NCBI GenBank assembly: GCA_922989275.2
Contig: OV277863.1
Coordinates: forward strand, 16,706,001-16,770,000
Direction: 5' to 3'
DNA length: 64,000 bases
From: Gari tellinella
Taxonomy: Eukaryota; Mollusca; Bivalvia; Cardiida; Psammobiidae
A program made the translations under genes and the position numbers. Within the stretch, counting starts at the first letter, position 1; each line of letters starts with the position of its first letter. The notes below the pieces were generated by a model. The model worked only from the letters and a program-made list of their open reading frames with translations. It did no database searches and was not told the DNA's origin. Of this stretch, positions 1-10,298 are shown one piece after another.

Positions 1-125
1 ACCATTATTTTCATTGCAAACAGTTTGGAGCTAGATCAGACGCCGGGTCTATCACTATATCTCAGTGTAATGCGTTTGCGTTTCCTTTGCGATTAAACGG
101 AAAGAATAACGTTTTCTCCACTTTA
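1..125. repeat. TA-flanked MITE (CAGTGGAGAA family), right part cut by window edge
   Basis: The stretch opens inside the central palindrome of this family (GCAAACAGTTTGGAGC near 16), continues with the arm containing TGCGTTTGCGTTTCC, and closes with TTTTCTCCACTTTA, a decayed version of the usual TTCTCCACTGTA end. The left half lies before the window. No coding content. Confidence 0.75.
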
Positions 126-127
126 GC

Positions 128-374
128 TACAGTGGAGAATCTGTTCTTTCCCGTTTAAACGCAAACGTACGCAAACGCAAAGCGCTAAAACGTAGAAAAG
201 AACAACTTTTGGACAATTCTGATATTTCATGTTTATCTTGGTGGCAAACAGTTTGGAGCCTGATCAGACGCCTGGTTACCCGGCGTCTGATCTGGCTCCA
301 AACTGTCTGCACTGCAAATAATAGTTTTAGCGTAAACGCGTTTATTGGGAAAGAATAACAGATTCTCCACTGTA
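128..374. mobile_element. TA-flanked MITE (CAGTGGAGAA family)
   Basis: Complete copy. TA target duplication on both sides, terminal inverted repeats CAGTGGAGAATCTGTT and AACAGATTCTCCACTG, a central palindrome at about 243-310 (GCAAACAGTTTGGAGCC against GGCTCCAAACTGTCTGC) and asymmetric arms: a CCGTTTAAACGCAAACG arm on the left and a TTTTAGCGTAAACGCG arm on the right. A TA duplication with short inverted ends fits a Tc1/mariner-type transposase acting in trans. Short open frames here are translations of the palindrome, not genes. Confidence 0.9.
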
Positions 375-660
375 CATCGCTCCTCTTTTTACGACCACAT
401 ATTGTTTGTTGTTTAAGTCGTTTGCCACTAAAACTTTAATGGACAAATCCCGGTATCCAAGTTTAACCCTATCGAGTAAACATACTCTATATTACTAACA
501 TAAACAAGCAGTTGGGATCCAGATCAGACTTAACAACCGTTTCATTCGGATTAACCAAGGCTTCAATACTTCTGGATCTGGATCTACATTGTCTGCATAA
601 GACTTCACCGAGATTAAATAAGTCATGTATTCTCTGCAATAAAAAAATCCCATCCATGCT

Positions 661-1190
661 ATGCAGTATAAAAAATGTCATACCGTACATAATATATACG
701 TCATACATTCAATGCAGTACAAAATAGTCATACATTCTATGCAGTACAAAAATGGTCATACATTGATTCTATGCAGCATACACATTTTCATACATTCTAT
801 GCAGCACAAAATTGTCATACATTCTATACAGTACAAAATCGTCAAATATTCTACATTCAGTACAAAATTGTCATTCTATGCAGAACAAAATTGTCATACA
901 TTCTATGCAGAACAAAATTGTCATACATTTTATGCAGTACAAAAATGTCATACATTCTATGCAGAACAAAATTGTCATACATTTGATGCAGTGCAAAAAT
1001 GTCATACATTTTATGCAGAACAAATTATCATACATTATTCATGTATGTAGTATAAAATTGTCATACATTCTATGCAGTACATAATTGCCATACATTCTAT
1101 GCAGTACAAAAATGTCATACATTATTTGAAGAACAAATTGCCATACATTCTATACGGTACGAAATTGACATTCAATCTATGTAGTTTATC
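661..1190. repeat. 27-bp minisatellite, about 18 units
   Basis: Direct tandem repeat with a consensus around CTATGCAGTACAAAATTGTC followed by ATACATT. About 18 units can be followed; most are 27 bp, a few are 25-33 bp, and differences are mainly at the AGTAC/AGAAC position and in the A-run. Since 27 is a multiple of three, long open frames rich in Tyr, Cys and His appear on the plus strand, but these are a by-product of periodicity. There are no unique spacers, so it is not a CRISPR array. Confidence 0.9.
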
Positions 1191-1325
1191 GTATATCATC
1201 GAGTATCAATCCTTTTGTACATGAATTTTAGAATATCATGACCATTTTTTCTTCAATCATGACCACTGTGTTAACCTTCTGGAATAAATCTTAGATTGGA
1301 TCTATTTACATACATGTATGAACCT

Positions 1326-1571
1326 TGCCAAGAAACCTGCCTTATTGCATTGCAAACAGTGCAGATCAAGGCCAGCCTCCGCGTCTTTGACGCGGCGGCT
1401 GGCGTTGATCTACACTGTTTGACACCCACATGCATCTAAAGAATTTGATTTAGCTGTATTATACATGTATATGGTATTTGGTAGTTTATACCAAACGTAG
1501 ACACAGAGCCTGTGATGACAATGGTGCTTGGTCTGTACAATGTTATAGTGCAATAAGGCTGGTTTTGCCAT
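1326..1571. mobile_element. MITE with TGGCAAAACC-type ends, 69-nt palindrome (copy 1)
   Basis: Inverted ends GCCAAGAAACCTGCCTTATT and, on the right, AATAAGGCTGGTTTTGCC. The left side holds a 69-nt palindrome (1353-1421; CAAACAGTGCAGATCAAGGC against GCGTTGATCTACACTGTTTG). The right half carries GGTAGTTTATACC and CTTGGTCTGTAC, which recur at 33.1 kb and, reversed, at 33.9 kb. Confidence 0.7.
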
Positions 1572-1599
1572 GACACGGCTTACATATCATTTCAGATTG

Positions 1600-2135
1600 T
1601 CAAATAGTTTGGATCCTTATGAGACGTCGAGTTAGTCCGATATGGATCTAAATCAGTCGCAACTCGTTTCACATATATACATCCTACTAGCGTGTAACGT
1701 GGACAACACGTCATTCTGTCCCAAATGAAGGCTTTTAATCCTTTCGGAACTACATTAATCGTGAGTGTTTTACGCTTTCACCGTTTTTGAGGTTTTTTTT
1801 TGTCATCTGCTTCAATAGTCTTGTTTGCAATATCGTTTCAAAGTAAGATTCAATTGTTGTATGGCTTGACAAATGTCGATACGAGTATCAGACACTTCGG
1901 ATCCTGATCAGACTCCGCGTAAAGCGGTGTCTGATTAGGATCCAAACTTTATGCGACTTCTGCGCCGAAAGAGTTACGCTCAAAACCTTTAAAGCCACAT
2001 CAGATAGTTTGGAGCCAGGCCCCAAACTGTTTGCCAATCTGATTGATTGAAATCGTTGGAATTTGTTTTCTTCATTTTATTACATTTCGTTTGCATTTAG
2101 TTTGCGTTTTAAATTGGAAAGAACGCCTTCGCTGT
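1600..2135. repeat. Decayed palindromes and truncated MITE pieces
   Basis: Degenerate copies of the GTTTGGATCC palindrome lie near 1608-1665 and 1893-1950 (GGATCCTGATCAGACTCCGC with its complement). At about 2003-2135 is a truncated CAGTGGAGAA-family piece with a shortened palindrome (AGTTTGGAGCCAGGCCCCAA) and the arm with TTTAGTTTGCGTTTTAAATT. No gene is seen in this stretch. Confidence 0.55.
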
Positions 2136-2138
2136 TCA

Positions 2139-2388
2139 TACAGTGGAGAAAACGTTATTTTTTCCTAATAAACGCGTTTACGCTAAAATCATATTTCCAT
2201 TGCAAACATTTTGGAGCCATATCAGACGCCGGGTAACCCGGCGTCTGATCTGGCTTCAAACTGTTTGCCACTCATATATAAATAGAGAGTGAAAAATGTC
2301 AACAAGTTGCTGTTTGCTAAATGTCAGTGTTTTGCGTTTGCGTTTTGTTTGCGTTTAAACGGGAAAGATTAATGTATTTTCCACTGTA
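2139..2388. mobile_element. TA-flanked MITE (CAGTGGAGAA family), 250 bp
   Basis: Complete copy, 250 bp counting both TA duplications, with ends CAGTGGAGAAAACGTTATT and ATTTTCCACTG and central palindrome at about 2203-2270. It begins 60 bp beyond the stop codon of gene A on the minus strand, so it probably forms part of that gene's 3' untranslated region or sits just outside it. Confidence 0.85.
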
Positions 2389-2447
2389 ACAGATATAGTT
2401 AGTAGCGGTACTTGCTATCTCTATGAGACCGTTATGGATAACTATAA

Positions 2448-2860
2448 TTATTGTCTATCATTATAACTATTATTGTCATAGTCATACCGCCCAGATGGAT
2501 ATCTATCATTATTGTCGTAGTCATACCGCCCTGGTGGATATCTACCAGAAGACCGTTTGGGATCATCATTCTGGATATCGTAAGAATTGATTGCATATGC
2601 CTGATTGGGGTAAGGGGAGCTTGGGTAGAAAATTCCTCGTTGCCTCCTGCTACTACCGTACGACCGTGGCAGCTCGTGACCGCCGAAACACGGTCTAATG
2701 CCAATCAAAGCGATAAGGAAGACAATAAGGGCAACTATCCCTCCCAAACCAGTTATAAAGAGGGCATACGGAAATTTAAAGGGACTGGCGCTACCCAAAT
2801 CATTGTGAGCCCGCCGAGTGTCATCGCCGAGTTTTCCCGAAGCAACAAGGGCGAGGATAC
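2448..2860 (-). CDS. Claudin-like gene A, exon 3 (last coding exon)
   Basis: Last coding exon of a four-transmembrane protein. On the minus strand a pyrimidine-rich acceptor (CCTTTCTTTTCAG) precedes base 2860, and the exon completes a phase-1 glycine codon left by exon 2. It encodes residues 142-277: the end of membrane segment 3 (ILALVASGKLGDD), the second extracellular loop, membrane segment 4 (about 173-195, from ALFITGLGG) and a cytoplasmic tail of some 80 residues. The tail holds an almost exact 12-residue repeat, RYPPGRYDYDNN then RYPSGRYDYDNN, and ends NDRQ before TAA. The loop motif K(L)GDDTR...SPFK.PYAL is shared with gene B exon 3 at 36 kb. The tail is unlike B's Pro/Tyr tail. Exon model confidence is high because acceptor, frame and paralogue agree. 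Confidence 0.88.
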
Positions 2861-2942
2861 CTGAAAAGAAAGGAATGGTATGGTTTCTCGTTGTTTAACA
2901 CATTACACCATAACTTGTTTTAGTGTTGAAAATATTTGACCA

Positions 2943-3013
2943 CTTAAAGCAGGTTGAACGTAAAGAAGAATGCGCATTAATGCGCATTCAGCTTTACTTT
3001 CAACCTGCTTTAG
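2943..3013. repeat. CTTAAAGCAGG hairpin module
   Basis: Imperfect palindrome with arms CTTAAAGCAGGTTGAACGTA and its complement ending AACCTGCTTTA, around ATGCGCATTAATGCGCAT. The same hairpin is inside TTAA-flanked elements at 16.9 and 52.1 kb and, in variant form, in TA elements at 43.1 and 52.6 kb. It lies in intron 2 of gene A. I see no clear element ends here. Confidence 0.75.
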
Positions 3014-3178
3014 GCCTGTTTTAAGCTACTAGGTGATATGATACAGAAAATGTTCCTTCTGGTGTTTAAAAAAGAACAATTTTCTCGAGTTGAAAGGCGT
3101 AAAATTGCGTATTTTTAATTGGTAATGATTTAACCCCTTCACTGTCGCATTACCCCCAATGGATCAACAATGGCTGTT

Positions 3179-3247
3179 TTCAAATAGTTTCGGTCCTGAT
3201 AAGACGCCAGGTGACAAGGCGTCTCTTTGGGATCCAAACTGTTTCAC
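3179..3247. repeat. GTTTGGATCC palindrome, decayed
   Basis: Degenerate copy of the 65-nt palindrome: AAATAGTTTCGGTCCTGATA on the left and GGATCCAAACTGTTTC on the right, with AGACGCCAGG and AAGGCGTCT in the stem. Confidence 0.65.
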
Positions 3248-3312
3248 ATTCATAACGATATAACTTTTTTCAATTAACCTACATTTTAAATTTGAAAAAT
3301 AAAATTAGTGCA

Positions 3313-3334
3313 CCCCCCCCCCCCCCCCCCCCCC
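3313..3334. repeat. Poly-C tract, 22 C
   Basis: Uninterrupted run of 22 cytosines in intron 2 of gene A. Length in the assembly may be unreliable. Confidence 0.95.
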
Positions 3335-4325
3335 TTAAGTTTTTTTTCATGAGGATCAACTTGTTCGTTGATTTAACGGTTGCCATGGTAACCCCCAGGT
3401 AATTTTCAAACCTACCCTATGTGTAAAAATGGGCTATAACTTTGCCTCTAGGGGAGCAAGAAATGTTAAACTAGTACCTAAGTAAAGTAGAGACACAGGT
3501 CATTAAGATGAGGTATAACTTAATGACTATTCATAACTTAATACTTATATTCATGAGATAGTCAAAATAAAGCGGAAAATCATGAAAATCAAGCATGACA
3601 TCAAAGCGGGCACTCTTAAGAGAAGCCTGAAAGTCGCTGAAGATACGGTGGTGGCTCAAAAGTAATGATACTTGATCGATAACTTCCATATAATTAGTGC
3701 TAAATGCATGTGCGATATATCATTTTAATGAGGAACTCAATGCCTACACGAAGGTATAATGCACGATAAGATCACTAACTTCGATAAGTCTTAACATGAA
3801 CCTAAATGACCCCTAGTTGAGGACACTGGAACAAAGCATTTTTCAGCCATTATGTTTTGACGTTATAACTACTTAAAAAGTAAAATGTCTAAATTTGTTT
3901 TTGAAATATATGAGTTTACATCTGAATTTTAATGTAAATATCAATCATTTTAATGAAAAAACTCTCAAAAATCTCAATTATTCAAATCAACATTTCTTAT
4001 TTTGCTAAATGACAACAGTAAACATGTGCTTTCGAAATCTATGAAAAAACTCTGGATCAGTATAATATCTACATTTTAATTTTAAACATAAAACCCTACT
4101 TCAATGGCTTCAATTATAGCCTGGTTTAATATAAGAAATGAGTATACATGTGCTAACTAAGTATACTTTTATACATAGCAGTATAGACTATTTCTTTTAT
4201 GATATTTTAAGTAAGTGTTTAGTATTAGTTTTAATTCTATATTTGATAGAATAATAACAAATTAAACTGTGTAGTGTTTCAATAATATTTTTTTATTTTT
4301 TGACAGAACGTTTCATAAATTTATT
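3335..4325. other. Intron 2 of gene A, no recognisable feature
   Basis: AT-rich intronic sequence with no convincing open frame, RNA gene, hairpin or repeat that I recognise. Confidence 0.6.
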
Positions 4326-4327
4326 CA

Positions 4328-4570
4328 AAAATATAAGCCGCAATAATAATTATAGTATCAAATATTATTTCAGAAAATTGCCTCAACAATTCACAAAAAC
4401 GGTCCAGTGTCCTCGAGTAAGGGTCATTTGAGTTATGTGATCTTGTCGTGCACTGTACCATCGTGTAGGCAAATAATTGTTCTTTAAAATGATATATCAC
4501 ACATGCATTTTGCACTTACAGTATTGAAGTTATTGATCAAGTACTATTACTTTTTAACAACTCTCGTATG
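4328..4570. repeat. Unnamed interspersed repeat, copy 1
   Basis: About 240 bp alignable by eye, with small gaps, to 54105-54368 in the same orientation. Shared landmarks are TTAGTATCAAAT or close variants, GAGTTATGTGATCTT, CATCGTGTAGGCAAA (or AATCG), ATATATCACACATGCATTTT and GAAGTTATTGATCAAGTA. No terminal inverted repeats or open frame, so the class is unknown; it could be a piece of a larger element. Confidence 0.7.
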
Positions 4571-4843
4571 TGACTGCTTAATGCAGAAGAAAATAATGCA
4601 GAACGCTCGTTTCTTGCATTAAACAACCACCTCTAAAATATGTGGTACTGGTTTGCGGCTTAACAGAGATAACAATGTACATGTATACTCAAACCTGTAT
4701 TGGTCCGAACATGGACAAATTTATCGTGAGGCTTTTACCCCTTCACCACCATTTTCCGTCAGCCACAATATTGTTGTCTGCAATATCAGTTTCAATGAAG
4801 TTACATTTTAGGCAATATAACTGACAACATTTCGAAACAATAG

Positions 4844-4908
4844 TCAAACATTTTGGACCCTGGTCAGACGCCGCGTAACGCGGCGTCTGATCAGGATCGT
4901 AATGTTTG
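4844..4908. repeat. 65-nt palindrome module
   Basis: Arms CAAACATTTTGGACCCTGGT and GGATCGTAATGTTTG around CAGACGCCGCGTAACGCGGC. Exactly 65 nt, as in the MITE-embedded copies elsewhere, but without clear element ends around it. A remnant of the other hairpin theme (GCAGCTTAATGCAGGACAAA) lies at about 4993. Confidence 0.8.
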
Positions 4909-5117
4909 CAAACTAGCATATTGAAGTCATTTACAATGAAAGGTTTAAGCGACATTTCAAAAACGATATATTTGTAGTAATCAACACAGGTGGCAGCTTA
5001 ATGCAGGACAAAAGTAACGAAGAAAGGAGCCTTCTGTATTACATGTGTACTGCATTTAGTGATGATAGCGACCAGCTCCCTTTAACAAGCACCCTGCTGC
5101 TGTAGTCAGTGGCTGCT

Positions 5118-5367
5118 TACAGTGGAGAATACGTTATTCTTTCCCGTTTTAACGCAAACGAAACGCAAACGCATTTCACTAAAATGCAGAAAATGACAAC
5201 TTTCTCACAATTCTGAATGTTGATTTTAACCTGGATGACAAACAGTTTGGAGCCTGATCAGACGCCGGGTGACCCGGCGTCTGATCTGGCTCCAAACTGT
5301 TTGCATTGGAAATAATAGATTTAGCGTAAACGCGTTAATTGGGAAATATAACGTTTTCTCCACTGTA
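5118..5367. mobile_element. TA-flanked MITE (CAGTGGAGAA family), 250 bp
   Basis: Complete copy with TA on both sides, ends CAGTGGAGAATACGTTATTC and AACGTTTTCTCCACTG, palindrome at about 5240-5306. It lies in intron 2 of gene A, with only 36 bp between its end and the splice donor hexamer of exon 2. Confidence 0.9.
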
Positions 5368-5409
5368 GCTCAGGTTGGAGTGTAGTGTAGTAGGCATTAG
5401 CATTCTTAC

Positions 5410-5556
5410 CAGAAAGAAGCGACGAAATGATGACAATCCATGTGACAATTTTTTCCTTCCCAGGGTGCCTGATGAATACACAAATGAGTTCCGCTAGCAG
5501 TATGAGCAGTATGGCAATGGTCGTTTCAACTCTGAACTCCGTCAAATTGTTCGTCA
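5410..5556 (-). CDS. Claudin-like gene A, exon 2
   Basis: Middle coding exon, 147 nt. On the minus strand the acceptor ends ACCATAG before base 5556 and the donor is G|GTAAGA at 5409-5404. It starts in phase 1 (completing a Val codon) and ends in phase 1 (first base of a Gly codon). It encodes residues 92-141: the end of the first extracellular loop (TNNLTEFRVE, with a possible N-glycosylation site N-L-T), membrane segment 2 (about 101-120), a short inner loop HPGKEK, and most of membrane segment 3 (IVTWIVIISSLLS). Gene B exon 2 at 38.1 kb has the same length, same phases and the same landmarks (TN.LTE.RVET, F.IR.PGK, LSG). Longer open frames read through the acceptor and should not be used. 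Confidence 0.9.
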
Positions 5557-5629
5557 CTATGGTTACAAATGAAAAGAAACTATTAGCCATAACACATTGA
5601 ATCCTAACGATGTGTATACTCGTCATTTA

Positions 5630-6870
5630 CGAACGGTCTCCCTGTGAAGAAAGTCATGTTTGGCGATCTTACAACCAGAATGTATTGTAAACCATGCTGC
5701 CACGAGGCTCTGGCGCGCGTTGTTCGTGGCAACGATTTATCATTGGCCAATCAATATGTAGATTATATTCTAAGTTAGTTAGAACATAATAAGTGAAATC
5801 TAACTGGCTAAGAAGAGGCTTGCGCGATCCGCCACTTCTTTATAACTAAGAGTTCACTATTTTTTAGCCATTCTCTGACAAACCCGACGAAATGACGTCG
5901 AAGATGCGATTTTGTCATCATCCGAATCGATAGAACATGCCAGGTCCGTAGGAATAGGACAATGGAGGCACGGGAGCGGTGGGGGGGGGGGGGGGCAATA
6001 ATTTGGCCAATTATAGTAACCAAGCAATTTGTATTAATTATTTGTACTAAATAAACACAAAAAAGGCTTTTCTGACGTTGCCTTTGTTCAAATTTTAGCA
6101 CACAACCAAAAAAACAACCCCCCCCCCCCCCCAACAAATCCCATTTTTGCACCCGACGTGCCTGCACGTTTAGGCAAGGTGTTTAAAAATTGTTTACTTG
6201 CGTGATTTATGACATTTAGAGTTAAATAGTCTGTTTTTATATTGAAAATTATATAAAGTGTCATTTTTATACCAAAACACTGTCCCATTATAATATTTTA
6301 AGGCAGGACGTTGTGTCATTGTATATATATTGAGTTATTTCTACAATATTATAGCATGTTAAAAGATAGTGCAATTGTCTGTTGATTTTGTCACGTTCGT
6401 GGAACTTTTGTATATGCAAATGAGGTTTCCCTAACCATTGTATGTTGGTGAATATATGATATGAACATATGTTTTAAAACCATGCATGGGTAAATTCAGC
6501 AAAAAGCATTTGTTCACAAAAATACTGACTGGAACGTTTAACATGATATCAGATATGTTAACATATTTTACCTCCCATGAAAGCTATTACTTTGCAGACC
6601 TGTGATTCCAGTAATTGTAAACAACTGAAAACGTTTTGGAGCATCAGATACGTTTTTGTCACATCTACGTTAAACAATTCATTTTGTAACACAAGCCGGA
6701 CGTTTTAACCGTTGTAATTTTACAATACATATTTGTTTATTTAAGTCTCATCATGGTTACAATGGTTACAATGATGCACGTTTTAAAAGATGAAATATAA
6801 TGTCATATGCTCTGTATTAAAAATAGTACCATGAGGTGTGAAAGTACATTAGGGGTCTAAATAGGAAAGT
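5630..6870. other. Intron 1 of gene A, only homopolymer tracts
   Basis: No gene recognised. Notable only for 15 G at 5981-5995 and 15 C at 6118-6132, which produce false Gly/Pro-rich open frames on the minus strand. Confidence 0.6.
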
Positions 6871-6973
6871 GGCTGTCGAAAAATCCTACGATTTCCTAAT
6901 TTTCATTTTTCAAGTGCAATTTTACAAATCGTACCTTTACCCAAACGCCTTTTTCTAATTTTGTTGACGCGTG

Positions 6974-7053
6974 GCTACTTAAAGCAGACTGGAAGTAAAT
7001 CAGAATGCACCTTAAGGCGCATTCTGCTTTACTTTCAGCCTGCTTTAAGCTAC
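6974..7053. repeat. CTTAAAGCAG hairpin module
   Basis: Palindrome with arms CTTAAAGCAGACTGGAAGTA and the complement ending CTGCTTTAAG, centred on CACCTTAAGGCGC. The sequence before it (about 6880-6970, with CAATTTTACAAATCGTACCT) resembles 27330-27400, so it is probably part of an unclassified short element. Confidence 0.7.
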
Positions 7054-7189
7054 CATGTACTAGAAAAACAATCCTAAAATTTAGGAAAAATCCGGAGAAA
7101 TAGCATTCAAATTCTTGGGTGACTCGACCAGACCATCTCTGATATGATGCGAAAATGAATCCTAATATTCTCTTTACAAATGTATTTTT

Positions 7190-7435
7190 ATGATTTGCAT
7201 GAAAGTTTATATTTTGGTTCAACACTTTCTTATTGAGTGTCCTATGTATAGGGATATAAGAGACCACTATTTCAGAGCTGAATGGAATAGAAGTGTAATA
7301 TGTAAACAGCTGTTTATTAATATTATAAAGGACAACAGAAAAGACAGTATAATTGCTCTTTCAAGATATCTTGTAAGTGCATTTAAGCTGAGGGAAAACG
7401 TATTTAGTGTCGACACAGACTCAGTTAATTGATTG
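7190..7435 (+). pseudogene. LINE C-terminal fragment
   Basis: An open frame of 80 codons contains HFLIECPMYRDIR followed by a helical stretch. This is the Cys/His region that follows the reverse transcriptase in many non-LTR retrotransposons; the LINE at 9.7-13.8 kb has the equivalent HFLLCCPMYYELR. No RT domain is found next to it, so it is a fragment. Clade not assigned. Confidence 0.65.
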
Positions 7436-7493
7436 TTTTGTGCCATCTACTGTATCCTTAAGTGATATTGATACCATTAAATTGCAGCAATTC

Positions 7494-7800
7494 GCGCAAA
7501 CAATTTGTATCTAGATCATTCACCACACAATTTGGAGTGTGGTCGAAATTCAAATTGTTTAAAACACAAAATTTCTTACTGTAAACATTTAAAATGCTGC
7601 TCTCCAAATATAAGCTGATAGACTATTAAGGATATAATTTTTAGCACTAAAGAATAATTCCTCTGATACTACCTAATGCAAAGCTTAGCTATTACATTCC
7701 GGTTTGACTTAAATTACGCAGTATAGACAGTTTGGATCCAGATAGTATGCCACATAATCTTAGTATGGATCTGGATTGAAATTGTTTGACACTAATGTTA
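7494..7800. repeat. Two variant palindromes
   Basis: 7497-7562 pairs AACAATTTGTATCTAGATCA-like and CGAAATTCAAATTGTTT arms around ACCACACAATTTGGAGTGTGG. 7727-7792 pairs ACAGTTTGGATCCAGATAG with ATGGATCTGGATTGAAATTG. Both are decayed relatives of the 65-nt palindrome. Confidence 0.5.
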
Positions 7801-8130
7801 TTTAAGCATACTTTATTCATTCCAACTCATAATGGAAAGAAAATAACTTACACGACCAGTCGCCGATGTAATAGTTAAGTGTACGATTATATATAATGTA
7901 TATTTCATTTAATACAGTCGACGTATATTACAATGTAAAATGTGTTTTTGTGTAAAGGATAATATGGCAACGTTGTCACACAAAATATATTTGAACTATA
8001 GTATTATGGGCCGGAGGCCTTGCATTGCTAAATAAAATCATTGTCATTGTCAGTGTCATTGTCATTGTCAATAGTGAAATAATAGAAAGTAATAAATGGC
8101 TCGAACAAAAATTAAGGCACTTTGCAGGTT
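7801..8130. other. Intron 1 of gene A, short TCATTG microsatellite
   Basis: Nothing recognised except a short TCATTG/TCAGTG microsatellite at about 8038-8071. Confidence 0.6.
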
Positions 8131-8139
8131 CGCTTAGTT

Positions 8140-9576
8140 TCCAAACAGCGTGTTTTGAAACTTTTCTTGAAGAATGATAATAGCCTAAGAAACAATATGT
8201 GAAACTATAGGCAAACTTTTAGTAAACTCCCCTTATTAAGATTTTTATAATTCACAACAGCAGATGTTAAGTGCTTGTGCGGCGGCTGTAAAAAGTCGCC
8301 CCGTATTTCATTCTCAGTGTTGTTATACTTTCTGGTCCTTTGGAATAATTGATTTCAGCGCATTTACAGTTGAAAGTTGAATTCCGCTTAAGCCGGTGCT
8401 AGGGGGCGTGAGCACTGTTGCATATTTCACTATTGCTCATGAACAGACTCAATTAAACCGAGTCTGCAATTTTCAGTATTTGCTTTGTTTTCTGTGATTT
8501 CAAAGGATCTCCCCTTATTAAGATTTTTATAATTCACAACAGCAGATGTCAAGTGCTTGTGTGGCGGCTGTAAAAAGTCGCCCCGTACTTCATTCTCAGT
8601 GTTGTTATACTTTCTGGTCCTTTGGAATAATTGATTTCAGCGCATTTACAGTTGAAAGTTGAATTCCGCTTCAGCCGGTGCTAGGGGGCGTGAGCACTGT
8701 TGCATATTTCACTATTGCTCATGAACAGACTCAATGAAACCGAGTCTGCAATTTTCAGTATTTGCTTTGTTTTCTGTGATTTCAAAGGATCTCCCCTTAT
8801 TAAGATTTTTATAATTCACAACAGCAGATGTTAAGTGCTTGTGTGGCGGCTGTAAAAAGTCGCCCCGTACTTCATTCTCAGTGTTGTTATACTTTCTGGT
8901 CCTTTGGAATAATTGATTTCAGCGCATTTACAGTTGAAAGTTGAATTCCGCTTAAGCCGGTGCTAGGGGGCGTGAGCACTGTTGCATATTTCACTATTGC
9001 TCATGAACAGACTCAATTAAACCGAGTCTGCAATTTTCAGTATTTGCTTTGTTTTCTGTGATTTCAAAGGATCTCCCCTTATTAAGATTTTGATCTTGTG
9101 GTTTGTCTTTAAGGTCTCTTTTTCTGACAAAAACCTGGATTTTGGATGATTTTATATTTCTCAACAATAAATAAAGCTAATCACTATAAACCTCGCCCAA
9201 TCAGTAGTCAACAACATTCATTACAAGAAAAGCTAAAAACATTTTTATTAAAGGTGTTCAGAAAGATGTTATCAGCTATTTAAATTTTGCAAAATGCTAA
9301 AAAAATGAATTACAAAAAAATGACTCATTCAATGTATACTTGTTTTCATTTTATTCAAATACAATGTATATGGTTGATGAAATAGTTGGTCAGAAAAAAT
9401 TAGAAAATATTACAGTCAGGATTTGTTGTAATAACCGATTTTCTTATTAAAATGTGGGAAATTTAAATCTGAGATACAGTTACCTACCTTAAAATTAAAA
9501 TTCTGTCATTAAATTCTTTATTATTTATTCATGAACTTGCAAACACGGTTAATTATATTGTTTAAACATAATGTTT
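8140..9576. repeat. Interspersed repeat R1, copy A, interrupted by a 282-bp array
   Basis: The flanks 8147-8218 and 9091-9576 align with the continuous 14575-15118 (landmarks GCCTAAGAAACAAT, GTGGTTTGTCTTTAAGGTCT, GGTGTTCAGAAAGATGTTAT, GATGAAATAGTTGGTCAGAA, CAGTCAGGATTTGTTGTAAT). Copy A differs by carrying the tandem array at 8227-9090. No open frame. Such an internal array is reminiscent of Helitron-type elements, but I do not see Helitron ends. Confidence 0.75.
8227..9090. repeat. Tandem array, 3 units of exactly 282 bp plus a partial fourth
   Basis: Units start at 8227, 8509 and 8791 and the first bases of a fourth at 9073; each begins CTCCCCTTATTAAGATTTTT. Units differ at only a handful of sites (GTGCGGCGG or GTGTGGCGG, CTTAAGCC or CTTCAGCC, AATTAAACC or AATGAAACC). 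Each holds the short palindrome CAGACTCAATTAAACCGAGT. The near identity points to recent expansion. It lies inside intron 1 of gene A. Confidence 0.95.
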
Positions 9577-9683
9577 TAGTTTCAGTTTTATTAGCATATC
9601 AGCAAAACACATTGCCTTTGGCCATTAACAAAGATATAAGGAAATATGGCAAATACAAAATACATATACATAAAGTACATAAA

Positions 9684-10292
9684 TCACAAAGCAGCAATAA
9701 TATCCAGGGTATTTTTACGTAAGTTCATACTCTCTTTTATATACTTAGCAGTATTCAATAAAAATTTCCTATTACTAGTAGACATTAGATTATTAAATTT
9801 GTTGATAGTTGGCCACTGTATGTTACCTAAATATTTTTTTCGAAGTTCATAGTACATAGGGCAACACAGTAAGAAATGATATTCGTATTCTATACGATTT
9901 TGGTTACAAAGCTTACATATTCTGTTCACTCTGTCTATACCGGTAGAACGACCAATTTCTATTTCAAGTTTGTGAGAACCTAATCGAAATCGAGTAAACA
10001 TTTGGCGTAACTCAACATTGGAAATCTTATACAAATATTCTTCAAAGCAAAATGACCTTTTAAAATTACAATATGTATCTAGTTTTGACATGGTATGAAT
10101 TGATAAATTCCAGTCCTGAATATACTCTCTTAAACGCCTTTTTATAGATGGTACACAGTTGATACTGTTATCGAAATTAAGCCGTATATTCGTAAAACCA
10201 AGGTGGTCAATAATAGAGTTAATTCTTTTGGCCCAACATGGACCGTTGACATTGTTACACTGATCAATATAGCCAGGTCTTGGAGAGTGAGA
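9684..10292 (-). pseudogene. LINE, C-terminal region after the reverse transcriptase
   Basis: The minus-strand frame after a stop at 10299 reads HGSHSPRPGYIDQ, then VNGPCWAKRINSIIDHLG, IKRRLREYIQDWNLS, LGSHKLEIEIGR, and a Cys/His knuckle ICKLCNQNRIEYEYHFLLC. This is the usual C-terminal half of Jockey/L2/RTE-X-like non-LTR retrotransposons. It belongs with the RT fragments at 11933-13830 but is separated from them by about 1.6 kb of foreign sequence. The first Met of the longest frame is at 10091. Dead copy. Confidence 0.75.
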
Positions 10293-10298
10293 GCCATG

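Noticed and set aside
661..1084. Overlapping open frames of 71-129 codons on the plus strand
   Set aside because: They are translations of the 27-bp minisatellite, with no start context, splice signals or domain.
661..1190. Possible CRISPR-like array
   Set aside because: Units are contiguous with no unique spacers, and the DNA is eukaryotic.
2451..2864. 137-codon plus-strand frame
   Set aside because: Antisense to gene A exon 3, which has splice sites and a paralogue.
5557..5626. Upstream extension of gene A exon 2 (MTSIHIVRIQ...)
   Set aside because: It reads through a good AG acceptor whose position and phase are the same in gene B; it is intron.
5808..6288. Two minus-strand frames with Gly-rich runs
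   Set aside because: Created by poly-G and poly-C tracts; no splice signals or similarity.
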